Below the pieces are notes generated by a model. The model did no database searches and was not told the DNA's origin. It saw nothing but the letters and a program-made list of their open reading frames with translations. The translations under genes were made by a program, and so were the position numbers. From assembly GCF_934309415.1 (NCBI RefSeq), contig NZ_CAKRDI010000021.1:1-52827 (forward strand): a DNA stretch of 52,827 bases. The letters run 5' to 3'. Each line of letters begins with the position of its first letter. Position 1 is the stretch's first letter. Shown in pieces: positions 9,275-18,007 of the stretch. The stretch comes from an uncultured Mediterraneibacter sp. Lineage in GTDB: Bacteria > Bacillota > Clostridia > Lachnospirales > Lachnospiraceae.

Positions 9275-9408
9275 ATAAATCAGACATTGGATTTCTTATA
9301 ATGTCAGTAGTTCTTAAAAAGTAAATGTCTGTTACAGAATCAGAGAATGACAGACAATGCTGCATATGGGCAGGGAAACTACCACAGAAGATTTTCTGAT
9401 TCATTGCA

Positions 9409-9427
9409 ACTGTTATTTAGTAACAGT
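9409..9427. repeat. Short inverted repeat upstream of the GH31 gene
   Basis: ACTGTTA (9409-9415) and TAACAGT (9421-9427) flank TTTAG. The rest of 9275-9499 holds TATAAT at 9297-9302 without a good -35 partner. The repeat may be a degenerate member of the dispersed GTTACTGTT palindrome family or a binding site for GH31 control. Confidence 0.3.
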
Positions 9428-9499
9428 GCAGATGGTGAGGAGTGGAAAGTCTTTGCTTAAGAGTCAAATAATAATACAAATAACAGGAGGAAACAGAAC

Positions 9500-11863
9500 A
9501 TGAAATTTCATAATGGATGCTGGCTTTTTAAAGAAGGATTTGAATGCTTTTCCCCTCAGCAGGTTTATGAGGTGAGAAAGAATGAGAAGGAAGTAGTGCT
9601 CTGCGCACCGACAAGCAGAATTAATCATAAAGGAGATACACTGGGAGGAATCAATCTGACGATCCGTATCACGGCGCCGGTTCCGGAAGTGATCCGTGTG
9701 CAGACATTCCATCATCTCGGCGTGCAGGACAGAAGCCCGAAATTTGAACTGGATCTTCCGGAGACAGCAGATGCGCTGCAGGTAGAGGAGACAGAAGAAC
9801 TTCTGACAGTCAGAAGCGGACATATGGCGTTGATCATCAATAAAAATAACTGGTCTATGAGATACGAGAGAGAAGACGGATATCTTCTTACAAAGAGTGA
9901 ATGGCGTGATCTTGCCTACCTGAAATCAGACTGGAGAGGATATGCATATGACAAAGGCGGAGATGATGCTTATATGTGCCAGCAGCTTGGCCTTTCTGTA
10001 GGAGAGCTTGTATATGGACTTGGTGAGAGATTTACACCATTTGTGAAAAATGGACAGTCTGTAGAAATCTGGAATGAAGACGGTGGTACAAGTACAGACC
10101 AGTCTTATAAAAATATCCCATTTTATCTGTCAAACAGAGGATACGGTGTATTTGTAAATCATCCTGAAAAGGTAGAATTTGAAGTGGCAACAGAGCAGGT
10201 TTCCAAGACTGCGTTCAGTGTCAAAGGAGAGTCTCTGGATTATTTCCTGATCAATGGACCGACGATGAAAGATGTTCTGGTCCGTTATACAGATATCACA
10301 GGAAAACCGGCACTTCCTCCGCAGTGGACATTCGGCCTGTGGCTGTCTACTTCTTTCACAACAGATTATGATGAAGAGACGGTTATGAGCTTTATTGACG
10401 GAATGGAACAGAGAGGAATTCCGCTGAGTGTCTTCCATTTTGACTGCTGCTGGATGAGAGAGTTCCACTGGACAGACTTTGTATGGGATGAGAGAGTCTT
10501 CCCGGATCCGGAAGGTATGCTTTCCAGAATCAAAGCAAAGGGAATCAAGATCTGTGTATGGATCAATCCTTATATTGGTCAGGAGTCTGTCCTGTTTAAA
10601 GAAGGAATGGAAAAAGGCTATTTCCTGAAACGCCCGAACGGAGATGTATGGCAGTGGGATATGTGGCAGCCGGGAATCGCAATTGTTGATTTTACAAATC
10701 CGGAAGCAACAAAATGGTATCAGGAGAAACTCGAAGAGCTCATGGATATGGGAGTTGACTGCTTTAAGACAGACTTCGGTGAGCGTATTCCGACAGATGC
10801 TGTATATTACGATGGAAAAGATGCAGAGAAGATGCACAACTATTATACATACCTTTACAACAAGGCAGTATTTGATGTGGTTGAAAAGAAAAAAGGCCAT
10901 GATGAGGCAGTTGTATTTGCCCGTTCCGCTACAGTCGGCGGACAGAAATTCCCGGTTCACTGGGGTGGAGACTGCTGGTCTAACTATGTTTCCATGGCAG
11001 AAAGTCTGCGTGGTGGATTATCACTGACAAGCAGCGGCTTTGGATTCTGGAGCCATGATATTGGTGGATTTGAGAGTCAGTCTACACCGGATGTGTATAA
11101 GCGTTGGGCTGCCTTTGGTCTTCTTTCTACACACAGCCGTCTTCACGGAAGTACTTCTTACCGTGTGCCGTGGGCTTATGATGATGAAGCGGTAGATGTA
11201 GTGAGATTCTTTACAAAACTGAAACTTTCTCTGATGCCATATCTGTACAGTGGTGCAGTAGTTACATCTGAGACAGGAATCCCGATGATGCGCAGCATGG
11301 CACTGGAATTTGAAGGAGACAGAAACTGCCAGTATCTGGATAAGCAGTATATGCTTGGAGATAAGATTCTTGTAGCACCGATCTTTGATGAGTCCGGAGA
11401 GGTATCTTATTATCTTCCTACAGGAACATGGACGAATTATCTGACAGGAGATGTGGCAGAAGGCGGATGCTGGAGAGAAGAAAAACATGAGTATCTTTCT
11501 ATTCCGATGTGGGTACGCTCCAACAGCATCATTCCGACAGGAATTAAGTCAGAACGTGCAGATTATGACTTCACAGACAATGTAGAGATGAAAGTGTTTG
11601 ATCTGGAGGATTCTGCGGAGTCAGTGGTATATCAGGAGCATGAAGAAGTACTGAAACTGGAATTGAAACGTGAAGTGTCAGAAGATACAGAAGAAGGAAA
11701 AGTTGCCAAAGTAACAGGTAAGGTTACAGGCAAATCCGGATGCAGAGTAAGACTGGTGAACTGCAAGGCTGAGAATGTAAGAGGGGCCGCTTCTGAGTGT
11801 GAGGGAAATGATACAGTGATCATTCTTGAGAGAGAGGGAGAATTCAGCTGCGAAGTTAAATAA
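9500..11863 (+). CDS. yicI: GH31 alpha-xylosidase (YicI type)
   Basis: Retaining alpha-xylosidase of family GH31, closely like Escherichia coli YicI from memory of its sequence; matching stretches include VYGLGERFT, NRDGG/NEDGGTST, ICVWINPYIGQ and FGFWSHDIGGFE. Asp425 in KTDFGERIP is the nucleophile and Asp491 in HWGGDC the acid/base. It has 787 residues, an N-terminal beta-sandwich, a TIM barrel and C-terminal beta domains, and no signal peptide. Start 9500 has a good site (ACAGGAGGAAAC). The known YicI activity is release of alpha-1,6-xylose from isoprimeverose and xyloglucan oligosaccharides. It is monocistronic as far as the sequence shows, with a terminator after it, and lies opposite the two-component system that may control it. 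Confidence 0.93.
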   Translation: MKFHNGCWLFKEGFECFSPQQVYEVRKNEKEVVLCAPTSRINHKGDTLGGINLTIRITAPVPEVIRVQTFHHLGVQDRSPKFELDLPETADALQVEETEELLTVRSGHMALIINKNNWSMRYEREDGYLLTKSEWRDLAYLKSDWRGYAYDKGGDDAYMCQQLGLSVGELVYGLGERFTPFVKNGQSVEIWNEDGGTSTDQSYKNIPFYLSNRGYGVFVNHPEKVEFEVATEQVSKTAFSVKGESLDYFLINGPTMKDVLVRYTDITGKPALPPQWTFGLWLSTSFTTDYDEETVMSFIDGMEQRGIPLSVFHFDCCWMREFHWTDFVWDERVFPDPEGMLSRIKAKGIKICVWINPYIGQESVLFKEGMEKGYFLKRPNGDVWQWDMWQPGIAIVDFTNPEATKWYQEKLEELMDMGVDCFKTDFGERIPTDAVYYDGKDAEKMHNYYTYLYNKAVFDVVEKKKGHDEAVVFARSATVGGQKFPVHWGGDCWSNYVSMAESLRGGLSLTSSGFGFWSHDIGGFESQSTPDVYKRWAAFGLLSTHSRLHGSTSYRVPWAYDDEAVDVVRFFTKLKLSLMPYLYSGAVVTSETGIPMMRSMALEFEGDRNCQYLDKQYMLGDKILVAPIFDESGEVSYYLPTGTWTNYLTGDVAEGGCWREEKHEYLSIPMWVRSNSIIPTGIKSERADYDFTDNVEMKVFDLEDSAESVVYQEHEEVLKLELKREVSEDTEEGKVAKVTGKVTGKSGCRVRLVNCKAENVRGAASECEGNDTVIILEREGEFSCEVK

Positions 11864-11934
11864 TACAGTTGAAAACAGAAACTGTGATTATGAAGTGAAC
11901 AGCAGCGTAAATTCCTATATAGTAATCAATCCTT

Positions 11935-11962
11935 AAAAGCGGGGCTTATGCTCCGCTTTCTT
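11935..11962 (+). terminator. Terminator of the GH31 gene
   Basis: AAAGCGGGGC (from 11936) pairs with GCTCCGCTTT (to 11959) around a TTAT loop, followed by CTT. A ten-base stem with one G-T pair, 70 bases after the stop codon. Confidence 0.75.
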
Positions 11963-12017
11963 AGAAAATACATTTGTAGTAAATAAGGACATTTATGACC
12001 GGTATGATTGTTATGCT

Positions 12018-12041
12018 TATTCATGTGATTGAACATGAATA
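12018..12041. promoter_or_regulatory. Inverted repeat, candidate operator of the GH3 gene
   Basis: TATTCATGT (12018-12026) and ACATGAATA (12033-12041) form a perfect 9-bp palindrome around GATTGA, about 95 bases before the GH3 start. No T-run follows. It differs in sequence from the palindrome near the kinase promoter, so if both are operators they bind different proteins. Confidence 0.4.
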
Positions 12042-12133
12042 GAGTATAAGAAGTTATTTACAGAGAAAGAGTTTATTTATAACAGATACAGGAACGTTTG
12101 TGGTAAATACAAGAATTATGGAAGGAGAAGAAA

Positions 12134-14278
12134 ATGAAACAGACAGATTTGAGAAATAAAGCAGAAATGCTGACAGAAAAGCTTACATTAGATGAAAAAA
12201 TCGGCATGGTACACGGAGCACAGCTCTTTCAGACAGCAGGTGTGGAGCGTCTGGGAATCCCACCATTTAAGATGTCTGATGGACCGATGGGCGTGCGTCA
12301 GGAGTTTAAGCCGGCATCCTGGGAAACAATAGGACTTTCCGATGATTATGTAACGTATCTTCCGTGCAACAGTGCACTGGCAGCTACATGGAACAGAGAG
12401 CTTGCATATAATACAGGATCTGTTCTTGGAGAAGAGGCAAGAGGACGTGGAAAAGATGTGATCCTTGGACCGGGAGTGAACATTAAGAGAAGTCCGCTGT
12501 GTGGACGAAATTTTGAATATTTCAGTGAAGATCCTTATCTGACCAAGGAGCTTGCAGTTCCTTTCATTCAGGGAGTCCAGAACTGGGATGTGGCTGCATG
12601 CGTGAAGCATTTTGCAGTAAACAATCAGGAGACAGAGCGTCTCTGGGTTAATGTAGAAATTGATGAAAAAGCATTGCGTGAGATCTATCTTCCGGCATTT
12701 CATGATGCAGTGACAAAAGGCGGAGCATACACACTTATGACAGCTTATAATATGGTAAATGGAACTCATTGCTATGCAAATGAGCATCTTCTGAAAGATA
12801 TCCTCAGAAAAGAGTGGGGATATGACGGAACAGTGATCTCAGACTGGGGCGGTGTTCATGATACGGAGATGGCTGCTGAATCTGCGTTGGATATTGAGAT
12901 GTCTGTTACTTATAATTTTGATGAATACTTTATGGCTGAACCGTTAAAGAAAAAGATAGAGTCTGGAGAGATCAGTGAGGAAGTGCTGGATGAAAAAGTA
13001 ATACATATCCTGATGCTGATGCTGCGTCTGCATATGATTGAAGGAGCAGAAGAGAACCGTCCACGCAAGGCAGGAAGTTATAATACTGCAGAGCACAGAG
13101 AAAAAGCACTTGCAACTGCAAGAGAATCTGTGGTACTTTTGAAAAATGAGGAACATCGTCTTCCAATGGCGAAAGAGAATCTGAAGAAATTACTTGTTAT
13201 TGGAGAAAATGCAGAGTGTGTTCACTCAAATGGTGGAGGAAGTGCGGAGATCAAAGCGCTCTATGAAATTACTCCGCTGATGGGAATTAAGACACTGCTT
13301 GGCGGTAATACCGAGGTGAGATTTGTACAGGGATACAAACGGGATGATGCTGCGGCTGATTCAGATAAAAACTGGCAGGAGACCAGTCTGGAAGATGGCG
13401 GTGGAAGTGTGAAAACTGCAGAAGAGGCTGTAAATGAAGCAATCAAGGCAAAACGTGCCGATATGAGAAAAGAAGCAGCAGAACTTGCTGCACAGTATGA
13501 ACAGGTCATTCTGATTGGTGGTCTGAATCACGAGCATGACAGCGAGGGAAATGACCGTGCAGATATGAAACTTCCATATGAACAGGATGAACTGATTCAG
13601 GAAGTCTTGAAAGCCAATCCGCAGACGGTGATTGTGATGATGGGTGGAAGTCCGGTTGAGATGGGAAGCTGGATTCAGGAAGCAAAAGCAGTTGTATGGA
13701 ACTGGTATGCAGGAATGGAGGGTGGAAAGGCACTGGCAGAAGTACTCTTTGGCCAGGTGAATCCATCCGGAAAACTTCCGGAGACATTCTACCGCAGACA
13801 TACAGACTGCTCTGCACATGCAGTCGGAGAATTCCCGGGAGATACAAAAGTAAGATATAAAGAAGGAATCTTTGTCGGTTACAGATATAATGATACTTTC
13901 CATGTAGAACCGGAATTCTGCTTTGGACATGGATTGTCTTATACGACATTTGAGTACAGCAATCCTTCTGTGAGATTTGAGCAGGATGGCGTGAAAGTGT
14001 GCTGTGATGTTGAAAATACAGGAACTGTCGCCGGCAAAGAGACAGTTCAGGTCTATCTTGCTGCGAAAGAGAGAAAGGAAGAAGAGCCACTACAGCAGTT
14101 GAAAGGATTTGAAAAGACAGAATTGAAACCGGGTGAAAAGAAACGTGTGGAGATCCAGATAGAAGTACCGGAAGAAACTGCAAAGGGAACAGAGGCAGGA
14201 AGTTCAGAGAGAACACTGCTTCAGAGAATGCAGATCCGGATCGGAAGTTCTTCAAGAGATATCCGCCTGACGATCTAG
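12134..14278 (+). CDS. GH3 beta-glucosidase
   Basis: Beta-glucosidase of family GH3, 714 residues. The N-terminal barrel has MSDGPMGVR, CGRNFEYFSEDP, VKHFAVNNQE, and the nucleophile Asp237 in VISDWGG. The C-terminal alpha/beta domain contains HDSEGNDR, whose Glu fits the acid/base, and GNPSGKLPETF-like VNPSGKLPETF. A fibronectin-III-like domain ends the protein (GYRYNDTF onward). No signal peptide, so cytoplasmic. GGAAGGAGAAG lies just before the ATG. It stands alone between two terminator regions. In the xyloglucan scheme it would cleave the glucan backbone after xylose removal, alternating with the GH31 enzyme. A general cellobiose or glucoside role is the alternative. Confidence 0.92.
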   Translation: MKQTDLRNKAEMLTEKLTLDEKIGMVHGAQLFQTAGVERLGIPPFKMSDGPMGVRQEFKPASWETIGLSDDYVTYLPCNSALAATWNRELAYNTGSVLGEEARGRGKDVILGPGVNIKRSPLCGRNFEYFSEDPYLTKELAVPFIQGVQNWDVAACVKHFAVNNQETERLWVNVEIDEKALREIYLPAFHDAVTKGGAYTLMTAYNMVNGTHCYANEHLLKDILRKEWGYDGTVISDWGGVHDTEMAAESALDIEMSVTYNFDEYFMAEPLKKKIESGEISEEVLDEKVIHILMLMLRLHMIEGAEENRPRKAGSYNTAEHREKALATARESVVLLKNEEHRLPMAKENLKKLLVIGENAECVHSNGGGSAEIKALYEITPLMGIKTLLGGNTEVRFVQGYKRDDAAADSDKNWQETSLEDGGGSVKTAEEAVNEAIKAKRADMRKEAAELAAQYEQVILIGGLNHEHDSEGNDRADMKLPYEQDELIQEVLKANPQTVIVMMGGSPVEMGSWIQEAKAVVWNWYAGMEGGKALAEVLFGQVNPSGKLPETFYRRHTDCSAHAVGEFPGDTKVRYKEGIFVGYRYNDTFHVEPEFCFGHGLSYTTFEYSNPSVRFEQDGVKVCCDVENTGTVAGKETVQVYLAAKERKEEEPLQQLKGFEKTELKPGEKKRVEIQIEVPEETAKGTEAGSSERTLLQRMQIRIGSSSRDIRLTI

Positions 14279-14324
14279 AGTGTGTCTGAAAAATCTTGCA
14301 GAAAGCATTTTTAAGACACACTCT
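14277..14324. repeat. Long inverted repeat at the end of the GH3 gene
   Basis: AGAGTGTGTCT (14277-14287) pairs perfectly with AGACACACTCT (14314-14324), and AAAAAT pairs with ATTTTT inside. It begins within the stop codon. There is no T-run after it. It may be a 3' stability hairpin and carries an AGTGTGTCTGA motif seen at other intergenic sites in the window. Confidence 0.6.
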
Positions 14325-14349
14325 GGTAAAAGAAAAAGAAAGAATAACG

Positions 14350-14390
14350 CAGAGTCCGAAGTGTGAAAAAGCTTCGGACTCTGTTTGTTA
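14350..14390 (+). terminator. Terminator downstream of the GH3 gene
   Basis: CAGAGTCCGAAG (14350-14361) pairs perfectly with CTTCGGACTCTG (14372-14383) around a 10-base loop, followed by TTTGTTA. A clear intrinsic terminator separating the glycan locus from the molybdopterin genes. Confidence 0.85.
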
Positions 14391-14432
14391 TATTAAACTC
14401 AAAAATTTCTTAATGTGAAATAACCTGAAATA

Positions 14433-14485
14433 TGTTATGATAGAAATAACGCCATAAAGTGAAAATGAAGAAATTTGCTTTATGG
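14433..14485 (+). promoter_or_regulatory. Candidate moaC promoter and leader hairpin
   Basis: An extended -10 box TGTTATGAT (14433-14441) has no clear -35 partner. The transcript would start near 14448 and immediately carry a hairpin: CCATAAAG (14452-14459) with CTTTATGG (14478-14485), 18-base loop with further AAAT/ATTT pairing. The leader is too short and simple to match the molybdenum-cofactor riboswitch. Confidence 0.45.
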
Positions 14486-14522
14486 ATGGAGAAACGATTT
14501 CTAGGACAAAGAGGGATAGAAC

Positions 14523-15032
14523 ATGGGACTGACACATTTTGATGAAAAGGGAAAGGCCATTATGGTGGACGTGACGGAAAAGAAAGAAACGGTTCGTGAG
14601 GCGACTGCCACAGGAAAGATTACTGTAAATAAAGAAGTATTTCAGGCGGTAAAGAACGGAACGGCAGGAAAAGGAGATGTGCTGGGTGTTGCTACAACAG
14701 CCGGAATCATGGGGGCCAAGAGGACATCGGATCTGATCCCGATGTGTCACATTCTTCCGATTACAAAATGCAAAGTGGAATTTGAACTGGTGGAAAGTGA
14801 ACTAGCAATCTACTGTGACTGCACTGTGAGAGTGACCGGAAAGACCGGTGTGGAAATGGAAGCACTGACAGGGGTAAGTGTTGCACTTCTGACCGTTTAT
14901 GATATGTGTAAAGCCATGGATAAGAAGATGGAGATCGGAGAGATTTATCTGGTAAAGAAAACAGGTGGAAAGAGTGGTACGATTGAAAATGGAAGAAAAA
15001 AGATGGAAAGCGGCAGTAGTGACGCTGAGTGA
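14523..15032 (+). CDS. moaC: Cyclic pyranopterin monophosphate synthase MoaC
   Basis: MoaC turns the MoaA product into cyclic pyranopterin monophosphate in molybdopterin synthesis. The sequence opens with LTHFDEKGKAIMVDVTEK, has the conserved SDLIPMCHILPITK and the TGVEMEALTGVSVALLTVYDMCKA block near the end. At 169 residues it is slightly longer than the usual 155-162, the excess being a C-terminal tail. AAAGAGGGATAGAAC provides the ribosome site. Its 3' end overlaps the next gene by 44 bases, so the group moaC - mog/moaB - moaA is one operon. MoaE, MoaD and MoeA are not in the window. Confidence 0.93.
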   Translation: MGLTHFDEKGKAIMVDVTEKKETVREATATGKITVNKEVFQAVKNGTAGKGDVLGVATTAGIMGAKRTSDLIPMCHILPITKCKVEFELVESELAIYCDCTVRVTGKTGVEMEALTGVSVALLTVYDMCKAMDKKMEIGEIYLVKKTGGKSGTIENGRKKMESGSSDAE

Positions 15033-15507
15033 TAAAGGATATGCGGGAGAACGGGAAGACAAGAGCGGTCCATTATTGAAAGAGATGCTGGAGCAGTCCG
15101 GATATGAAGTAGTGGAAGAAGTGCTTCTTCCGGACGAGCAGGCTGAGATTGAGAAATGTCTGTGCAGGTTAAGTGATGAGACGAAAGTTGACCTGATCGC
15201 AACAACAGGTGGAACCGGATTTGCTCCAAGAGACTGTACTCCGGAGGCAACGCTGGCAGTGGCTACAAAGAATGCTCCGGGAATCGCTGAAGCAATGCGT
15301 CTGGCATCTTTACAGGTGACACCAAGAGCGATGCTCAGCCGTGGAGCATCCGTGATCCGCAATCAGACATTGATCATCAATCTGCCGGGAAGTCCGAAAG
15401 CAGTGAAGGAGAATCTGGAAGCAGTGCTCCCGTCTTTGGAACATGGTCTGGCCATTCTGACAGGTCAGGCGGGAGAATGTGCACAGCCTTTGAAAAAGGT
15501 GGAATGA
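14989..15507 (+). CDS. MogA/MoaB family molybdopterin adenylyltransferase
   Basis: A 172-residue protein of the MogA/MoaB family, which adenylates molybdopterin before metal insertion. Clear motifs are AAVVTLSDKGYAGEREDKSG, TTGGTGFAPRDCTPEAT and NLPGSPKAVKENLEAVLP. The ATG at 14989 is preferred because the conserved part begins just after it (MEEKRWKAAVV). It lies inside the end of moaC, has no strong Shine-Dalgarno site and is probably translated by coupling. An upstream in-frame start at 14965 would add 8 residues. Whether it acts as Mog or MoaB cannot be decided here, so no symbol is given. Confidence 0.88.
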   Translation: MEEKRWKAAVVTLSDKGYAGEREDKSGPLLKEMLEQSGYEVVEEVLLPDEQAEIEKCLCRLSDETKVDLIATTGGTGFAPRDCTPEATLAVATKNAPGIAEAMRLASLQVTPRAMLSRGASVIRNQTLIINLPGSPKAVKENLEAVLPSLEHGLAILTGQAGECAQPLKKVE

Positions 15508-15511
15508 TGGT

Positions 15512-16489
15512 ATGATTGATCAGTATAACAGACAGATTGAATATTTGAGAGTTTCTGTGACAGACCGTTGTAATCTCAGATGTGTCTATTGTATGCCGGA
15601 AGAAGGAGTAGAGCTGATTCCGCATGCGCAGATCCTGACATTTGATGAAATTACACGGATCTGCTGTCAGGCAGCAGAACTCGGAATTTCAAAGATAAAG
15701 CTGACGGGGGGAGAGCCGTTGGCACGCAGAGGTCTTCCTGAGCTTGTGGGGATGCTTAAGAAGATTAAAGGAATTGAACAGGTAACTCTGACAACGAATG
15801 GAATCCTTTTAAAAGACCAGATTGACCGTCTGATAGAACACGGGCTGGACGGAGTAAATATCAGTATAGATACGTTAGACCCAGAACAGTACCGGACAGT
15901 AACACGCTGCGGAGATGTGAAGCAGGCATTGGAAGGAATGGAAGCGGCACTTGCTTATGAACAATTGAAGGTAAAGATTAATTGTGTTCCGCTGACGCAG
16001 ACAACAGAAGAGTATCTCCGCCTTGCAAGACTGGCAGAATCGCGAAGAGTGGAAGTCAGATTTATTGAGATGATGCCGATCGGAATGGGGAAGGAATATC
16101 AGGGAAAGAACCGGGAAGAAATACAGGAGATACTGGAACGTGAATTTGGAAAGGCAGAAGTTTACGAAAAGCGACTTGGAAATGGACCAGCGGTTTATAT
16201 ACAGTTTTCAGGATTTGAAGGACGGATTGGCTTTATCAGTGCGATGAGTCATAAATTCTGTGATTCCTGTAACCGGGTCCGGCTGACATCGGAAGGATTT
16301 TTGAAACTGTGCCTTCAGTATGAGACAGGAATTGATCTGAGAAAACTGCTCAGGGAAGGGGTGACCGACGAGGTGCTCCGGCAGAAGATGAAGGATGCGA
16401 TTTTCAGAAAACCGGCATGCCATGAGTTTGGAAAGAATATTTTTTCAGATCAGAAAGAGAAAAAAGGGATGTCGAGTATCGGCGGTTAA
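15512..16489 (+). CDS. moaA: GTP 3',8-cyclase MoaA
   Basis: Radical SAM enzyme for the first step of molybdopterin synthesis. The SAM cluster is Cys20, Cys24 and Cys27 (DRCNLRCVYC). LTGGEPLARR follows. The second cluster is in KFCDSCNRVRLTSEG with a further Cys in KLCLQ. The protein ends SSIGG; the terminal double glycine is known to be needed for MoaA activity, so the 325-residue reading frame is complete and the stop codon is right. It starts 4 bases after the preceding stop with GGTGGAATGATGG upstream. Confidence 0.94.
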   Translation: MIDQYNRQIEYLRVSVTDRCNLRCVYCMPEEGVELIPHAQILTFDEITRICCQAAELGISKIKLTGGEPLARRGLPELVGMLKKIKGIEQVTLTTNGILLKDQIDRLIEHGLDGVNISIDTLDPEQYRTVTRCGDVKQALEGMEAALAYEQLKVKINCVPLTQTTEEYLRLARLAESRRVEVRFIEMMPIGMGKEYQGKNREEIQEILEREFGKAEVYEKRLGNGPAVYIQFSGFEGRIGFISAMSHKFCDSCNRVRLTSEGFLKLCLQYETGIDLRKLLREGVTDEVLRQKMKDAIFRKPACHEFGKNIFSDQKEKKGMSSIGG

Positions 16490-16622
16490 GAGTAGGAATA
16501 GAAAATGATAGTAATATCGAACGCTGTAAGCATACAAGGATGTATTTAATATTTTAAATAGGTATTGTCGTTGCCAATCAAAGTGGCGGCTGATACAGAA
16601 AAAAGAGAAGAGGAACAGATAA

Positions 16623-17063
16623 ATGGGAATTGTAATTGCAGTCTGTACGAGTCCTGCGAAAGGAACTCAGAAAAGCAGAATAGAAGAGGGAAACTTTATA
16701 GAAGATTTTGGACTGGAAGGGGATGCACATGCAGGAAAATGGCATCGTCAGATCAGTTTGTTATCTTATGATAAGATAGAAGCATTCCGTGCAAGAGGCG
16801 CGGAAGTTGAGGATGGTGCATTTGGAGAGAATCTGATCGTGCAGGGGATTGATTTCCGTACGCTTCCGGTAGGAACAAGATTAAAATGTAATGATGTGCT
16901 GCTGGAGATGACCCAGATAGGAAAAGAGTGTCACCATGGATGTCAGATTTTTCAGAAAATGGGAGAATGTATCATGCCGAGAGAAGGGGTATTTGCAAAA
17001 GTACTTCATGGTGGTAAGATAAAGGCTGGCGATGAAATGATCATTCTGCCAGTTGATGAATGA
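16623..17063 (+). CDS. MOSC domain protein
   Basis: A stand-alone MOSC domain of 146 residues, the fold found at the C-terminus of molybdenum cofactor sulfurases. Recognisable pieces are GLEGDAHAG, QISLLSYDKI, GAFGENLIVQG, LPVGTRLKC and the cysteine motif GKECHHGC. These proteins are thought to bind or sulfurate the cofactor. It follows moaA after 133 bases without an obvious terminator and is preceded by GAAGAGGAAC. Its TGA overlaps a possible ATG of the next gene, but that gene more likely starts 27 bases further on. Exact reaction unknown. Confidence 0.85.
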   Translation: MGIVIAVCTSPAKGTQKSRIEEGNFIEDFGLEGDAHAGKWHRQISLLSYDKIEAFRARGAEVEDGAFGENLIVQGIDFRTLPVGTRLKCNDVLLEMTQIGKECHHGCQIFQKMGECIMPREGVFAKVLHGGKIKAGDEMIILPVDE

Positions 17064-17089
17064 AAAATCAGATTAATGGAGAAGACCGG

Positions 17090-18007
17090 GTGAAAAATAG
17101 AATCAGAAAGACAGTGCTCCTTTTATCTGTGATGATGTTATTCACAGGATGTGCTGCGAATAGCGGAAAAACAGTCGAAACAACCGCGGACGATGTGGAA
17201 AACTCAGAATCGGGTGTGGTGACAGAGCAGGAGAATGGGAAGACCTATTTTGTATTTCAGGATGTAAAAGAGGAAGAATATCGAGCAGAGCTTCTTGACG
17301 ATGTGCCTGAGAATACGTATAATTTTAAGAATCTTAGTGTGGATGAAGAAACAGGATATAAGAGTTATTACGATGAGAAGAATCAGGTGTCTGCGAAGAA
17401 AGGAATCGATGTCTCTGAATTTCAAGGAGAAGAGATCGACTGGAAACAGGTAAAAGAAAGCGGCATTGATTTTGTGATTCTTCGTCTTGGATACCGTGCC
17501 TATGGTGAAACGGGACAGCTTGTTCTGGATGATATGTTTGCTCAGAATGCAGAGGGTGCGATCGAGGCAGGACTGGATGTAGGTGTCTATTTTTTCTCAC
17601 AGGCAATTTCACCGGCAGAGGCGGTGGAAGAAGCGGACTTTGTGCTGGAACATATTCAGCCTTACAAGATCCGCGGACCGGTTGTCTATGACACTGAGGA
17701 GATCAAAGATGATACTGCCCGTACAGATGATAATACAAGAGAAGAATTTACGAATTACTGTAAGATCTTCTGTGATGGAATCCGGCAGGCAGGATATGAT
17801 CCGATGATCTATGCCAATATGAAATGGATGGCATTTACACTGAAGATGGAGGAACTGACGGAGTATGATTTCTGGTATGCAGATTATCATGAGGCTCCTC
17901 AGTGTCCGTATCAGTATAAGATGTGGCAGTACAGTGAGACCGGAGAAGTGCCGGGAATAAAAGGAAATGTTGATTTAGATTTGTGGTTTCAGGAGGAAGT
18001 CAGATGA
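17090..18007 (+). CDS. GH25 lysozyme-type lipoprotein
   Basis: A secreted muramidase-like protein. A lipoprotein signal covers residues 1-20, with the lipobox LFTGC and lipidated Cys21. After a spacer of about 80 residues the GH25 domain begins at KKGIDVSEFQG (Asp107) and carries VYDTEE (Asp201, Glu203), the pattern of GH25 catalytic residues. It ends in the usual MWQYSETGEV...VDLDLWF strand. The GTG at 17090 is preferred because GGAGAAG at 17078-17084 is 5 bases upstream and it places the signal peptide at the N-terminus; an ATG at 17060 has no ribosome site. It overlaps prmA by 4 bases. The likely role is peptidoglycan cleavage at the outer membrane face of the cell. Confidence 0.88.
   Translation: MKNRIRKTVLLLSVMMLFTGCAANSGKTVETTADDVENSESGVVTEQENGKTYFVFQDVKEEEYRAELLDDVPENTYNFKNLSVDEETGYKSYYDEKNQVSAKKGIDVSEFQGEEIDWKQVKESGIDFVILRLGYRAYGETGQLVLDDMFAQNAEGAIEAGLDVGVYFFSQAISPAEAVEEADFVLEHIQPYKIRGPVVYDTEEIKDDTARTDDNTREEFTNYCKIFCDGIRQAGYDPMIYANMKWMAFTLKMEELTEYDFWYADYHEAPQCPYQYKMWQYSETGEVPGIKGNVDLDLWFQEEVR

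Noticed and set aside
14388..14522. Molybdenum cofactor riboswitch before moaC
   Set aside because: The leader is about 75 bases with one simple hairpin, far short of the known multi-stem structure.
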